NCBI GenBank assembly: GCA_030527545.1
Contig: JAUNAP010000003.1
Coordinates: 1-64,000 of the forward strand
Length of the DNA stretch: 64,000 bases
DNA from: Actinomycetaceae bacterium
Lineage (GTDB): Bacteria; Actinomycetota; Actinomycetes; Actinomycetales; Actinomycetaceae
Reading direction: 5' to 3'
A program made the translations under genes and the position numbers. Positions within the stretch are counted from its first letter, which is position 1, and the number at the start of each line of letters is the position of its first letter. The notes under the pieces are model-generated. The model did no database searches. It saw only the letters and a list, made by a program, of their open reading frames with translations, and was not told the DNA's origin. Below, piece after piece: positions 15,272 through 27,342 of the stretch.

Positions 15272-15874
15272 GTGTACGAAGGCGCACTTCAAGACCTTAT
15301 CGATGAGCTCGGTAGGCTGCCTGGTGTCGGACCAAAGTCTGCTCAACGCATCGCATTTCACGTGTTGTCGCGGCCTCGCGAAGAGGTCGCGCTGCTCGCT
15401 GATGCTCTCCTCGACGTCAAGGACAACGTCCGCTTTTGCGAACGGTGTGGCAACCTGTCCGAGGCCGAGCTGTGTGGGATATGCCAAGATTCTCGCCGCG
15501 ACAACACGATGCTGTGCGTCGTGGAGGAAGCCAAAGACGTCGGGGTGATCGAGAGGACACGGTCCTACCGCGGTGTCTACCACGTCTTGGGGGGTGCCAT
15601 TGATCCCATCAACGGGATCGGTCCCGACCAGCTGCGTGTCAGGGAATTGCTCGTGCGCGTGGGGAACGAACCAATTGAGGAGATCATTATCGCGACCGAC
15701 CCCAACATCGAGGGAGAGGCGACCGCGACCTATCTCACGCGCACACTGTCTACATTGGGGATCGCTGTGAGTCGCCTCGCCTCGGGTCTGCCGGTTGGTG
15801 GAGACTTAGAGTACGCCGACGAGGTGACGCTTGGGAGGGCCTTCGAGGGGCGGAGGCGTATCGACGCTTCGTAG
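15272..15874 (+). CDS. recR: Recombination mediator protein RecR
   Basis: 200 residues, the normal length. The helix-hairpin-helix [19 protein letters not shown], a four-cysteine zinc finger ([16 protein letters not shown]) and a Toprim domain ([26 protein letters not shown]) are all intact. With RecO it loads RecA at gaps. It starts at GTG 15272 after AGGAGAAAGGAC and follows dnaX by 34 bases in the conserved dnaX-recR operon. Confidence 0.96.
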   Translation: MYEGALQDLIDELGRLPGVGPKSAQRIAFHVLSRPREEVALLADALLDVKDNVRFCERCGNLSEAELCGICQDSRRDNTMLCVVEEAKDVGVIERTRSYRGVYHVLGGAIDPINGIGPDQLRVRELLVRVGNEPIEEIIIATDPNIEGEATATYLTRTLSTLGIAVSRLASGLPVGGDLEYADEVTLGRAFEGRRRIDAS

Positions 15875-15886
15875 GCCGCGACGACG

Positions 15887-15910
15887 AACCGGGCCCCCAG
15901 GGGCCCGGTT
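15887..15910. terminator. Bidirectional terminator between recR and whiB1
   Basis: AACCGGGCCCC and GGGGCCCGGTT form a perfect 11-bp stem with a tiny loop. It is placed between convergent genes. Confidence 0.75.
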
Positions 15911-15919
15911 GGACAAGGT

Positions 15920-16168
15920 TTAGGAAGCCCGGCGAGCCCTTGCGCGACGACGTTTAAGCGAGCGACGCTCGTCTTCGCTCATGCCGCCCCACACGCCGGC
16001 GTCCTGGTTATTGTCGAGTGCCCACGACAGGCAAGTCTCAACGACCTCGCAGCGGGCGCACACGGCCTTTGCGCGTTCGGCCTGAGCGATGGCCGGGCCG
16101 GTGTTGCCGATGGGGAAGAAGAGCTCGGGATCTTCTTCCAGGCAAGCTGCGCGGCTACGCCAATCCAT
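15920..16168 (-). CDS. whiB1: WhiB-family iron-sulfur transcription factor, WhiB1-like
   Basis: 82 residues beginning MDWRSRAACLEEDPELFFP, very close in pattern to mycobacterial WhiB1. Four cysteines (AACLEED, CARCEVVETC) hold a [4Fe-4S] cluster; the GVWGGMSEDERR turn contacts sigma factor and a basic tail (RRRARARR) binds DNA. WhiB1 is an NO-sensitive, usually essential regulator. The ATG at 16168 is set by a good AAGGAGG site; longer frames upstream are leader. A hairpin followed by T-rich sequence sits just before the ribosome site and may control expression. Confidence 0.93.
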   Translation of the reverse strand: MDWRSRAACLEEDPELFFPIGNTGPAIAQAERAKAVCARCEVVETCLSWALDNNQDAGVWGGMSEDERRSLKRRRARARRAS

Positions 16169-16198
16169 AGTGGTGCCTCCTTGATGGGCAAAAGAACA

Positions 16199-16224
16199 GC
16201 GGCCTGGGTTGTCACCCAAGCCGC
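16199..16224 (-). promoter_or_regulatory. Leader hairpin upstream of whiB1
   Basis: On the minus strand GCGGCTTGGGT and ACCCAGGCCGC fold into a stem with a short GACA-type loop, followed by TGTTCTTTT and then the whiB1 Shine-Dalgarno sequence. It looks like an intrinsic terminator placed inside the 5' leader, i.e. an attenuator candidate. Confidence 0.5.
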
Positions 16225-16333
16225 AGCGCCTTGTGTCTTCTTGATAGGTCTCATTTTCTCGTCCCACCCGGCAAATGACAAGAGGGAAAACAGCCGAATA
16301 ATCCCTCACGAGTATGAGACGGAACACAGTTGG

Positions 16334-19297
16334 TTAGATGGGGAAGGCGATACGTCGGAGTTCATCGCCGTCTACAACGAGTCCCATGCCCGCTGGGCGG
16401 GGCACCGGCAGCTGGGCGCCCTCCCGCTGATGCCTGGGACACAGCGCGCCGGCGGTGTCCGCATCGCCCAGGATGATGAGGCCGTCGCGTGCTCGACACA
16501 GGGCAAGCGGACCGGTATAGGCGGACATCAGCGCCTGAGGGGTCGTGAGGCGTACAAGCGCACCTTCCGCTGAGGGTTCGTCCTCGGATCCCTCGACGAG
16601 GGTGACGTCTCCCCACGACGAGCGAAGAAGGGCGGTCAAGATCTCGCTGACGCGGTCACGTTCTGGCCCTTCACGTCCGGCGAGGACCCACCTGCGGTGG
16701 ACAGTAGCGTCAAAGGCGTTCGCGTGTGGAGAGACGACGGGGCCGGTAGAGGCGGAGCTGGGTACGAGGGAGGTGACGAGCGGGGACGAATGCGGAAAAG
16801 ACTCGAGCTGTGTTGAAAGGGCGATGTGAACCGTTGCTCGCCGTGTTCCGTCGATCCACAGGCAACGTCCGGGTCGATCGGGGATTGAGGCCTGACGAGG
16901 GTCCACGCCGAGATGAGCCGCGTCGAGCGGCCCGCAGGCTCCGGTAATGGCTCGAGTGCGTAGTGCGTGCGCCCAACGACCCGACGAGGCTGCGGGCGAG
17001 CATACAACGATGAGGCCGCAGCCTTGGGCCTGACCGAGACGCGCCAGACGGGTGATTTTTTCTCCGAGCGCACCCGGTGGCCACGCCGTGGCGAGTGCAG
17101 CCTCAATCGCATCGACGTCGTCAATGATGATCAGTGAGTCCCGGGTCTGCTCGGCCGCTGAAAAGAAGTCGGCGACATCGCCCGGACAGTGCGTACCGCA
17201 GGCCGTGACCGCATCATGCCAGGGACGTGGATCCGCACACAATACGTGTGCGGGCCGACGCCAGGCTCGCGCGATGGTGCGAGCGATCCCCGTTCGGCCG
17301 GACCCGGCTGGGCCTGCAACGAGAAGCGAAGGTGCGTCGGTGAGGGTCAACACGCCAATGCGCTGGTTGTCGGGCTCGTCAACCCAGCCGATTGCACCGG
17401 CCGTGCCGTCCTCCTCGTCGCGCCCGTTTGGTGCGCACCGTTCGTCCCACGAGATGTAGTCCGGTAGCGGCGGCGCCCACGGGCGCGGAAGGTCGGGGAT
17501 GCCGATGAGAGCGGCGGCCTCGGCGATAGAGGCAACGATTCGGTTGACGTTTGCGGTGTCTCCACACCAGGCGATTTGGACGTTTTGCGTCGTGCCTAGG
17601 AGCGCTCGACCGGGAATGTGCGGCAGGCGTGACGCGGCCGCGTTGCCGACGACGTCGCGCGAATCCGCGTCGTCGAGGACTCGCAGACACACGCGCAGGG
17701 GGAGGTTGGCCCGCATATGGGCGTCCACGATGCCTCCCGGACGCTGGGTCGCCAACATGACGTGGACGCCGAGGGAACGACCGATGGTGGCGATGCGCAC
17801 GAGCGTGTCCAACAGGTCGGGTTCCTCCTCGGCGAGGCGGCGGAACTCGTCGACGACGACGAGAAGCCTGCGCGGATCGGGCGTACCGTCACGTTGAGCG
17901 CGTTCGCGCCTGCGTAGTTCCGCGGTGAGGGAGGTGATGACGCGGCGCGTCGCGTGGGGTTCGAGATCGGTGACGACGCCGGCGACGTGGGGCAGCGCCG
18001 CGAGTGCCCCGAAGGCTTCGCCGCCCTTGTAGTCAATGAGGACGAATCCGAGCAGTTCGGGGCGGTAGCGGCTGGCGAGAGAGAGTATCCATGTCGTGAG
18101 AGCCTCGGATTTTCCCGATCCGGTCGTTCCAGCGAGGAGCGCATGCGGTCCGTCGACGACGAGGTCGAGGAGACAATCCGATTCTTCGCTGCGCCCCAGC
18201 CAGGCCAGCAGCGAAGGCGAGGCGGCAGTCGCATCCTGCCTGCGCCACTGGTAAGCCAGCGACTGGGCGGTGAGGGGAACTCCCGCTAACTTCGTGTCGG
18301 CTTCATCGACATACACGCATTCGGGCAGGCCTTTGTCTGTCTGCTCCTCGAGAAGCAGCGCACCGGTGATGGCCTCCCACCAGGCGTTGCCGACCTGCGG
18401 CAGGCCCCGCGGTACAGTGACGATGCGGGTGGCCCATTGGGGCGCGTGGGCGAGCGAACGGGCCCACGTGATCGCCCCCTCGGCGGGGGCTTCGCAGTGC
18501 GGGGCGCACAGCGTGAGGGCAGTTGCATCGGGGGAGCCGAGTCGATTGTTGCCGCTGCAAATGCAAGCCTGGCCCGAGGCTGCGAGGAATGCCGCCACAC
18601 GCCGAGCTAGGCCGAGCGCGCCCTCCCCGACGAAACAGACGCGTTCCCTCGGCGCGATGTACAACGCCCTTCGGTTTAGCCGCCCGCTTCCGAGCCACAC
18701 GCCCAACTCAGATTCGCGCTTCGCGGTCTTTACCCCGGTGAGGGCAGTCAGCAAGAGCCGTGTGGGGGAGGGGCCCTCGGCGCGGCGACGGTAGGAGATG
18801 ATCAAGACCGTCGCGACGCCCGCCGCGACGATGAACAGGAGTGGTTGAGGGGGAAGGTCGAGGAAGCGTCCCAGGCTTAGCGGGAGAAAGAGAAGCGCGG
18901 GCAGCAGGAGGAATCGCGTCCACGCGTAGGTGCGCGCGCGTTGAGGGCGGGATAGGTCGAGCGTGCGTACCCGTGGGACGAGGAGGAGTCCGGTGCGTCC
19001 CATCCGAACGACCATGCCGGTGCGGATCCGATGGCGACGCCGCAGGCGCCGCCACGGTGCGATGCGCTTGACGAACGTGCCGTTGGCGGAGTGGGCGTCA
19101 GCGAGGGCAAGAGCGCCACCCGGCATGCGCTCCACCGTCGCGTGGACGACGGAGACCGCAGGGTCGGCCAGGTCAGTGCGACCAATGGTTCGTCCGGGCC
19201 TGAGTGCGAGCGCCAGCCCGGCAGCGGGGCCGCTGCGGATCTCGGCATGCCAGGGCGCCGTGAGGGCTCTGCGCAGCTCGGCGGGGGAAAACGTCAT
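16334..19297 (-). CDS. FHA-FtsK/SpoIIIE membrane ATPase (EccC-like), 987 aa
   Basis: An N-terminal FHA phosphothreonine-binding domain (GRTIGRTDLADPAVS, HSANGTFV; residues about 30-105) precedes two transmembrane helices (about 129-168). The first FtsK/SpoIIIE ATPase domain has Walker A GTTGSGKS (390-397), IDYKGGEAF and Walker B LLVVVDEF (478-485). A second ATPase-like domain has AGPAGSGRT (about 661-669), in which the Walker lysine is Arg, so it is probably degenerate. The order matches EssC/EccC proteins of type VII secretion, but no WXG100, EccB/D/E or mycosin gene is nearby. It may be an orphan secretion or DNA-pumping ATPase. TAGTCT six bases before ATG 19297 suggests a leaderless mRNA. 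Confidence 0.82.
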   Translation of the reverse strand: MTFSPAELRRALTAPWHAEIRSGPAAGLALALRPGRTIGRTDLADPAVSVVHATVERMPGGALALADAHSANGTFVKRIAPWRRLRRRHRIRTGMVVRMGRTGLLLVPRVRTLDLSRPQRARTYAWTRFLLLPALLFLPLSLGRFLDLPPQPLLFIVAAGVATVLIISYRRRAEGPSPTRLLLTALTGVKTAKRESELGVWLGSGRLNRRALYIAPRERVCFVGEGALGLARRVAAFLAASGQACICSGNNRLGSPDATALTLCAPHCEAPAEGAITWARSLAHAPQWATRIVTVPRGLPQVGNAWWEAITGALLLEEQTDKGLPECVYVDEADTKLAGVPLTAQSLAYQWRRQDATAASPSLLAWLGRSEESDCLLDLVVDGPHALLAGTTGSGKSEALTTWILSLASRYRPELLGFVLIDYKGGEAFGALAALPHVAGVVTDLEPHATRRVITSLTAELRRRERAQRDGTPDPRRLLVVVDEFRRLAEEEPDLLDTLVRIATIGRSLGVHVMLATQRPGGIVDAHMRANLPLRVCLRVLDDADSRDVVGNAAASRLPHIPGRALLGTTQNVQIAWCGDTANVNRIVASIAEAAALIGIPDLPRPWAPPLPDYISWDERCAPNGRDEEDGTAGAIGWVDEPDNQRIGVLTLTDAPSLLVAGPAGSGRTGIARTIARAWRRPAHVLCADPRPWHDAVTACGTHCPGDVADFFSAAEQTRDSLIIIDDVDAIEAALATAWPPGALGEKITRLARLGQAQGCGLIVVCSPAASSGRWAHALRTRAITGACGPLDAAHLGVDPRQASIPDRPGRCLWIDGTRRATVHIALSTQLESFPHSSPLVTSLVPSSASTGPVVSPHANAFDATVHRRWVLAGREGPERDRVSEILTALLRSSWGDVTLVEGSEDEPSAEGALVRLTTPQALMSAYTGPLALCRARDGLIILGDADTAGALCPRHQREGAQLPVPRPAGMGLVVDGDELRRIAFPI

Positions 19298-19303
19298 GGG
19301 GCG

Positions 19304-19309
19304 AGACTA
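19304..19309 (-). promoter_or_regulatory. -10 box, leaderless FtsK/SpoIIIE gene
   Basis: TAGTCT on the minus strand, six bases before the ATG at 19297. Confidence 0.4.
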
Positions 19310-19375
19310 GGCGTGCGTGTGGGCGTGCGCAGCTTACGAGACCTGGTTATTCACTGCCATCATCACGTTGCTTGA

Positions 19376-21799
<2,424 letters not shown>

Positions 21800-21839
21800 G
21801 CGGTCCTGTTAGTGTCGGTTGAAGGGAAAGGAGACAATC

Positions 21840-22697
21840 ATGACTGTTTTGGCGGAGACTTTCTCCCTGACCAACGGCAATGCCATCCCGAAGATCGGGT
21901 TTGGCACGTGGCTCATTGACGACGCAGACGCCGCGGATGCGGTTCGCGAGGCCATTGCCGTCGGGTACCGCCACATTGATACCGCCCAGGCCTACGGCAA
22001 CGAGGTTGGCGTGGGCAAGGGGATTTGCCGCAGCCAGATCGCACGTGAGGACCTGTTCGTGACGACGAAGCTGCGTGCCGAAATCAAGAACGAAAGCGAG
22101 GCGGAGCGGGCCATTGACGGGTCGTTGAATGCTCTCGGGCTCGACCGCATCGATCTTCTCATCATTCATTCTCCCCAGCCGTGGACTCATTTCCGCGAGG
22201 GTGACTATGCGGAGGGCAACAAGGCGGCCTGGCGTGCCCTCGAGGCGGCCTACGAGGATGGGCGCGTCTCGGCGATCGGCGTATCGAACTTCTTGGAAAC
22301 CGATCTAGAGCCGCTGCTGGCTTCGGCGAACGTGGCGCCGATGGTCAATCAGGTGCTTGCTCACGTGGGCAATATGCCTAATCGTCTCATTGATTTTTGT
22401 CGTGAGCGCGACATTGTCGTCGAGGGGTATTCGCCGTTTGGTCACGGTAACGTGCTCGGCAACGACACTATCGCTGCTGTTGCCCGTAAACACGGTGTAT
22501 CACCGGCGCAGGTGTGTGTCGCCTACGTGCTCGCACGTGGTCTCGTCACGCTCCCCAAGGCGTCGAGCCGCGAGCACATGATCGCTAACGCACAGGTGGA
22601 TTTCGTTCTCGATAGCGACGACATGGCGCTCTTGGAAGGGCTCGTCCTACGCGACTACGGCGAGGACGTCGCTTTCCCCTGCTACGCGCACGCGTAG
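21840..22697 (+). CDS. Aldo/keto reductase (2,5-diketo-gluconate reductase type)
   Basis: 285 residues with the full AKR pattern: GFGTWLIDD (strand 1), YRHIDTAQAYGNEVGVGKG (catalytic Asp and Tyr), TKLRAEI (catalytic Lys), DLLIIHSPQP (catalytic His) and the cofactor-binding LPKASSREHM. It reduces aldehydes or ketones with NADPH; the substrate is not predictable. ATG 21840 follows AAAGGAG; a TTG at 21819 was rejected. It follows ligA by 40 bases and ends at a strong hairpin. Confidence 0.9.
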   Translation: MTVLAETFSLTNGNAIPKIGFGTWLIDDADAADAVREAIAVGYRHIDTAQAYGNEVGVGKGICRSQIAREDLFVTTKLRAEIKNESEAERAIDGSLNALGLDRIDLLIIHSPQPWTHFREGDYAEGNKAAWRALEAAYEDGRVSAIGVSNFLETDLEPLLASANVAPMVNQVLAHVGNMPNRLIDFCRERDIVVEGYSPFGHGNVLGNDTIAAVARKHGVSPAQVCVAYVLARGLVTLPKASSREHMIANAQVDFVLDSDDMALLEGLVLRDYGEDVAFPCYAHA

Positions 22698-22704
22698 GAG
22701 GGTT

Positions 22705-22737
22705 CGCGTGGGGTGCTCGTTGCGCCCCCCCCACGCG
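22705..22737. terminator. Bidirectional terminator
   Basis: CGCGTGGGG (22705-22713) pairs with CCCCACGCG (22729-22737) between the convergent aldo/keto reductase and cardiolipin synthase genes. Confidence 0.7.
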
Positions 22738-22738
22738 T

Positions 22739-23980
22739 CTAGATGAGCCAGCCGAGGGGTTTGAGAAGACGCTCAAGGGCCTGCCGGGCGAGGGAACGCG
22801 AGAGCCAACGGTCGACGTCGACGCGGGTGGCGTTGGTGAGGTCGGCTTCGAAAATCTCTTCCATGTGCGCGGCCATGTCGGGGTCGACAACTTGAAGGTT
22901 GATCTCGTAGTTGCCCGTCATCGACAGCCTGTCGATGTTGGCGGTTCCTACGGTCGCCCATCTGCCATCGACGACGGCCGTTTTCGCGTGGATCATGACG
23001 TCGCGGTAGAGCCACAATTCGACGCCTGCTCTCAGCAGGTCGGTCATGTAGGCGCGCGAGACCCAGTCGGCGATGACGTGGTTGGATTTTTCGGGGACAA
23101 GCACCCGCACTTTGGCGCCGCGTTTGGCGGCATCTAGCAGGGCCTTTTGGATGACTCTGTCGGGGATGAAGTAGGCCGAGGTGATGTTGACGCTCGTCGT
23201 CGCACGCTCGAGGGCGTCGATGTAGAGACCGCGCACGGGGAAAAGCATCCGTTTGGGATCATTGAGGGAGGCGGAGATGCGTGTATCCCAGGAGCGGGCT
23301 CCCGTGTCGGGTAGAGGCGGGAGCCGACGGGGTCTGTGGGTGTTCCAAAAGTCAACGAAGGCGTTTTCGAGCTCCCACACGGCCGGTCCGCGCAGCTGTA
23401 CGTGAGTGTCGCGCCACTGTGTTGTCGTGTAGGTGTCGCCGATGTTGTATCCGCCAACGAATCCGCAGGTCCCGTCGATGACGAGGATCTTGCGGTGGTC
23501 CCGCCCGGTGTGGGCTAGAGGGTAGCGCAGCACGTGCAGGTGTGGGTGGCGGGGAAACCGGAAGAATCGTGGGTCGACGACGAGGTTGGCGAAGGCGTCG
23601 TAGATGAGATACACCTCGACGCCGCGGTTGGCTGCTTCGAGGAACGCCTCTTTGAACCGGTGCCCGACGGAATCGCCCTTCCAAATGAAGGTCTCGAAAT
23701 AGACGTGGTGATTCGCCTGCTGGATGGCCGCGAGCATGTCGGCGTAGAGGGCGTCACCCTCCATATAGGACTCGATAGTTGTCCCGGCGACTTCGGCGGG
23801 CTCGGGGTCGACGGTGGGGTACCCCTCGAGGGTGGGGGTCGATCTCATCTTGCGCAGCTGATCGACGATGACGAGACCGGCGATCGCACTGGCTTGGCAG
23901 GCGGCGAGCACAGCGGCCGTCGTCTTTGCGGCGCCCCACATCCGCCAGCCCGTTCGTCGTGCCGTTCGCCACACCCTCAT
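22739..23980 (-). CDS. Cardiolipin synthase-like phospholipase D protein
   Basis: 413 residues with an N-terminal membrane anchor (about residues 18-40) and two HKD motifs, HRKILVID (first) and HAKTAVVD (second), the hallmark of the phospholipase D superfamily. The FETFIWKGD and GGYNIGD segments match cardiolipin synthases, which condense phosphatidylglycerol. The ATG at 23980 has TAGAGT six bases upstream and no Shine-Dalgarno sequence (leaderless pattern). It is transcribed alone. Confidence 0.9.
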   Translation of the reverse strand: MRVWRTARRTGWRMWGAAKTTAAVLAACQASAIAGLVIVDQLRKMRSTPTLEGYPTVDPEPAEVAGTTIESYMEGDALYADMLAAIQQANHHVYFETFIWKGDSVGHRFKEAFLEAANRGVEVYLIYDAFANLVVDPRFFRFPRHPHLHVLRYPLAHTGRDHRKILVIDGTCGFVGGYNIGDTYTTTQWRDTHVQLRGPAVWELENAFVDFWNTHRPRRLPPLPDTGARSWDTRISASLNDPKRMLFPVRGLYIDALERATTSVNITSAYFIPDRVIQKALLDAAKRGAKVRVLVPEKSNHVIADWVSRAYMTDLLRAGVELWLYRDVMIHAKTAVVDGRWATVGTANIDRLSMTGNYEINLQVVDPDMAAHMEEIFEADLTNATRVDVDRWLSRSLARQALERLLKPLGWLI

Positions 23981-23986
23981 GGGACC

Positions 23987-23992
23987 ACTCTA
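23987..23992 (-). promoter_or_regulatory. -10 box, leaderless cardiolipin synthase gene
   Basis: TAGAGT on the minus strand, six bases before the ATG at 23980. Confidence 0.4.
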
Positions 23993-24041
23993 CATAGGGT
24001 GGGTGCCCCCGGACGTCACCCGCCGCGCGCGCTTCTCCGGT

Positions 24042-24047
24042 TAGGGT
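24042..24047 (+). promoter_or_regulatory. -10 box, leaderless gatCAB operon
   Basis: TAGGGT six bases before the ATG at 24054. Confidence 0.4.
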
Positions 24048-24053
24048 GGAGAC

Positions 24054-24350
24054 ATGTCGACTATTTCTACCGATGAGGTAGCCCGGGTCGCCGAGCTGGC
24101 CCGGATTGCCCTGAAGCCCGAAGAAATCGAGAGATTCGCCGGCGAGCTCGACGTGATCGCTACCGCGGTCGCGACCGTGTCTGAGGTGGCGACCCCTGAC
24201 GTGCCGGCCACGTCCCACCCCATCGCGTTGGCAAACGTGTTGCGTGAGGATGTCGCGGGCCCCACGCTTGATCGCGAGGAGCTGCTCGCCTCGGCTCCGC
24301 AGGCCGAAGACGGCCAGTTCCGGGTGCCGCAGATCTTGGGGGAGGAGTGA
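24054..24350 (+). CDS. gatC: Asp-tRNA(Asn)/Glu-tRNA(Gln) amidotransferase subunit C
   Basis: 98 residues; the [21 protein letters not shown] start and the [13 protein letters not shown] belt-forming segment are typical. GatC holds GatA and GatB together. It heads the gatCAB operon and its stop lies within the next ribosome-binding region. Confidence 0.95.
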   Translation: MSTISTDEVARVAELARIALKPEEIERFAGELDVIATAVATVSEVATPDVPATSHPIALANVLREDVAGPTLDREELLASAPQAEDGQFRVPQILGEE

Positions 24351-24352
24351 CC

Positions 24353-25852
24353 GTGAAAGATTTTCTCACCTGTAGTGCCACCGAACTTGCCCGCAGGCTG
24401 CGTGCCGGCGAGCTGACGAGCGTCGAATTGACCGAGGCCTGCCTGGAGCGTATCGCTGCCGTCGATGACAAAGTGAAAGCTTTTGTGCTCGTTGACGCCG
24501 AGGGTGCGCTGGCGACGGCCCGTGAGGTTGATGAGGCTCGCGCTCGCGGCGAGGAGCTGCATCCGCTTGCCGGTGTGCCGATCGCACTCAAAGACAACAT
24601 GGTGACCCGGGGGCAGGACACGACTTGCTGTTCAAGGATCCTTGCCGGGTGGAAGCCTCCTTATGACGCGACGGTCGTCCGTAAGCTGAAAGAGGCGCGC
24701 CTGCCGATTCTAGGCAAGACAAATATGGACGAGTTTGCGATGGGTTCCTCAACGGAGCATTCCTGCTATGGGCCCAGCCATAATCCGTGGGATCTCGACC
24801 GGATCCCGGGCGGATCTGGTGGCGGTTCGGCCGCGGCGGTTTCGGCGTTCATGGCTCCGCTCGCCCTAGGTTCGGACACGGGCGGGTCGATCCGTCAGCC
24901 GGGTGCCGTCACGGGCACAGTCGGGGTGAAGCCCACCTATGGTGCGGTATCGCGTTATGGATTGGTTGCCATGGCGTCGTCTCTGGACCAGATCGGCCCG
25001 GTGACCCGTACAGTCGAGGACGCGGCGGCGTTGCAGGAGCTCATTGGCGGCCACGATCCATTCGATTCGACGTCGCTAGACGAGCCCGTTCCCGCACTGG
25101 TCGACGCCTGCGGCGAAGAGGGGCTCGCCGGCATGCGCCTAGGTGTCGTTAAGCAGGCTCGTGGCGAGGGCTTCGATCCCGAGGTGACGCGTCTTTTTGA
25201 CGAGACGGTCAAGAAGCTGGAAGGTCAGGGCGCGACGGTCGTTGAGATCGACTGTCCCTCCTTCGCCTACGCATTGGCGGCCTACTACCTCATTATGCCG
25301 GCGGAGGCCTCGTCGAACCTTGCTCGTTTCGATGGCATGCGCTACGGGCTGCGCGTCGAACCGGAAGACGGCCCGGTCACTGCTGAGACGGTCATGGCGG
25401 CGACGCGTGGCGCCGGTTTCGGTGACGAGGTCAAGCGTCGCATTATCTTGGGTACTCACGTGTTGTCGGCGGGCTATTTTGACGCTTACTACGGGTCGGC
25501 CCAGAAGGTCCGCACGCTCGTCCAGCGAGATCTCGATGCTGCGTTCGAAGAAGTTGACGCGCTCGTGCTGCCGGCCTCGCCGACGACGGCGTTCCCGCTG
25601 GGGGATCGCACGGACGATCCGATGGCCATGTACATGTGCGATATCACGACGATCCCGGCGAATCTCGCGGGTATACCCGCGATGTCTGTTCCGGTGGGAT
25701 GTTCGGCGACGGACGGGTTGCCCGTTGGGTTCCAGGTGATGGCGCCGGCTCGCGGTGACGCCACCATGTATCGCGTGGCCGCGGTAGTCGAACGCAGGAG
25801 CGACGACGTCGCTTCGGCCTGCCCGGCCGCGACGTGGAAGGAGGGCGAGTGA
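24353..25852 (+). CDS. gatA: Asp-tRNA(Asn)/Glu-tRNA(Gln) amidotransferase subunit A
   Basis: 499 residues of the amidase-signature family. The catalytic Lys is in ALKDNM, the cis-Ser in [11 protein letters not shown] and the nucleophile Ser in [10 protein letters not shown]. GatA releases ammonia from glutamine and passes it to GatB. GTG 24353 is four bases after GGGGGAGGAG; GTG 24347, which overlaps the gatC stop, is possible but would sit on the ribosome site. It overlaps gatB by one base. Confidence 0.95.
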   Translation: MKDFLTCSATELARRLRAGELTSVELTEACLERIAAVDDKVKAFVLVDAEGALATAREVDEARARGEELHPLAGVPIALKDNMVTRGQDTTCCSRILAGWKPPYDATVVRKLKEARLPILGKTNMDEFAMGSSTEHSCYGPSHNPWDLDRIPGGSGGGSAAAVSAFMAPLALGSDTGGSIRQPGAVTGTVGVKPTYGAVSRYGLVAMASSLDQIGPVTRTVEDAAALQELIGGHDPFDSTSLDEPVPALVDACGEEGLAGMRLGVVKQARGEGFDPEVTRLFDETVKKLEGQGATVVEIDCPSFAYALAAYYLIMPAEASSNLARFDGMRYGLRVEPEDGPVTAETVMAATRGAGFGDEVKRRIILGTHVLSAGYFDAYYGSAQKVRTLVQRDLDAAFEEVDALVLPASPTTAFPLGDRTDDPMAMYMCDITTIPANLAGIPAMSVPVGCSATDGLPVGFQVMAPARGDATMYRVAAVVERRSDDVASACPAATWKEGE

Positions 25853-27342
25853 TGGCAAAGCTCATGGCATATGACGAGGTCGTCAAGCGTTACGACCCGG
25901 TTCTTGGCCTCGAGGTGCACGTCGAGCTGGGTACCGAAACCAAGATGTTCGACGCGGCGCAAAACGCTGCTGGCGGTGAGCCGAACACGCGGTTGCAGCC
26001 GGTGTCGGTGGGGCTTCCCGGCTCACTGCCGGTCGCAAATATGAAGGCCGTTGAGTACGCGATCAAGATTGGTCTCGCACTCAACTGCACGATCGCCAAG
26101 TCGTGCCGGTTTGCGCGCAAGAACTACTTCTATCCGGATTTGGCGAAGGCCTACCAGATTTCACAGTTTGATGAGCCGATCGCCGCGGACGGCTATCTGG
26201 ATGTCGAGTTGGAAGACGGCGAGACGTTCCGGGTGCTCATTGAACGGGCGCACATGGAGGAGGACGCAGGCAAAAACACCCACGTGGGCGGTGCCGAGGG
26301 CCGGATCCATGGCGCCGACTATTCCCTCGTCGATTACAACCGTGCGGGCGTGCCCCTGGTCGAGATCGTCACCCGTCCGATCGAAGGTGCAGGCGAGCGT
26401 GCGCCCGAGGTCGCTGCCGCCTACGTGCGTGCCCTGCGCGATATCTTCGTGGCGATCGGCGTGTCCGAGGCGCGCATGGAACGCGGCAATGTCCGCGCCG
26501 ACGTCAATGTGTCGTTGCGTGAGGGAGCCGACGCGCCGTTTGGGACGCGCACGGAGACGAAGAACGTTAACTCCTTTAGGGCGATTGAACGCACAGTCCG
26601 CTACGAGATGCGCCGGCAGGCTCAGGTCCTCGCTTCGGGCGAGACCGTCACACAGGAGACGAGACACTGGCACGAGGACACGTCGACGACGTCTTCGGGG
26701 CGCGTGAAATCCGACGCCGACGATTACCGTTATTTCCCAGAGCCCGATCTTGTGCCGGTTGCGCCTTCTCGCGAGTGGGTCGAGCAGTTGCGTGAGAGCC
26801 TGCCCGAGCTGCCGATCGCGAGGAGGCGGCGGCTTCGCGAGGAGTATGGCTATTCCACTGAGGAGATGCGCGACGTTGTCAACGCGGGGGCGCTCGACCT
26901 TATCGAGGCCAGCGTCGTAGCGGGAGCCACGCCCGCTGCCGCCCGAAAATGGTGGATGGGCGAGCTGTCGCGTTACGCGAAGGAAAACGAATGCGCGCTC
27001 ATCGATGTGCCGGCAACGCCGGCGCAGGTCGCGGAACTGTCTGGGCTTGTCGATGAGGGCAAGCTCAACGACAAGCTGGCGCGCCAGGTGCTCGAAGGGG
27101 TTCTGGCTGGCGAGGGCGATCCGCGCAGTGTCATGGACAAGCGCGGACTGGAGATCGTCCGCGACGACTCCGTCCTCGAGGCCGCGGTTGACGAGGCGAT
27201 GGCGGCACATCCGGACGTCGTCGAGAAGCTGCGGGCCGGAAAGATGAAGGCGATCGGAGCACTCATTGGTCCGATCATGAAAGCAACGCGAGGGCAGGCC
27301 GACGCCGCTGCCGCGCGGGAGATGATCATCTCCAAGCTCTAG
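25852..27342 (+). CDS. gatB: Asp-tRNA(Asn)/Glu-tRNA(Gln) amidotransferase subunit B
   Basis: 496 residues: the catalytic cradle opens with [48 protein letters not shown] and the C-terminal YqeY-like tail are all present. It activates and amidates mischarged Glu-tRNA(Gln) or Asp-tRNA(Asn), so this organism probably lacks GlnRS or AsnRS. ATG 25852 shares its A with the gatA stop (TGATG). The family's usual C-terminus is complete. Confidence 0.95.
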   Translation: MAKLMAYDEVVKRYDPVLGLEVHVELGTETKMFDAAQNAAGGEPNTRLQPVSVGLPGSLPVANMKAVEYAIKIGLALNCTIAKSCRFARKNYFYPDLAKAYQISQFDEPIAADGYLDVELEDGETFRVLIERAHMEEDAGKNTHVGGAEGRIHGADYSLVDYNRAGVPLVEIVTRPIEGAGERAPEVAAAYVRALRDIFVAIGVSEARMERGNVRADVNVSLREGADAPFGTRTETKNVNSFRAIERTVRYEMRRQAQVLASGETVTQETRHWHEDTSTTSSGRVKSDADDYRYFPEPDLVPVAPSREWVEQLRESLPELPIARRRRLREEYGYSTEEMRDVVNAGALDLIEASVVAGATPAAARKWWMGELSRYAKENECALIDVPATPAQVAELSGLVDEGKLNDKLARQVLEGVLAGEGDPRSVMDKRGLEIVRDDSVLEAAVDEAMAAHPDVVEKLRAGKMKAIGALIGPIMKATRGQADAAAAREMIISKL

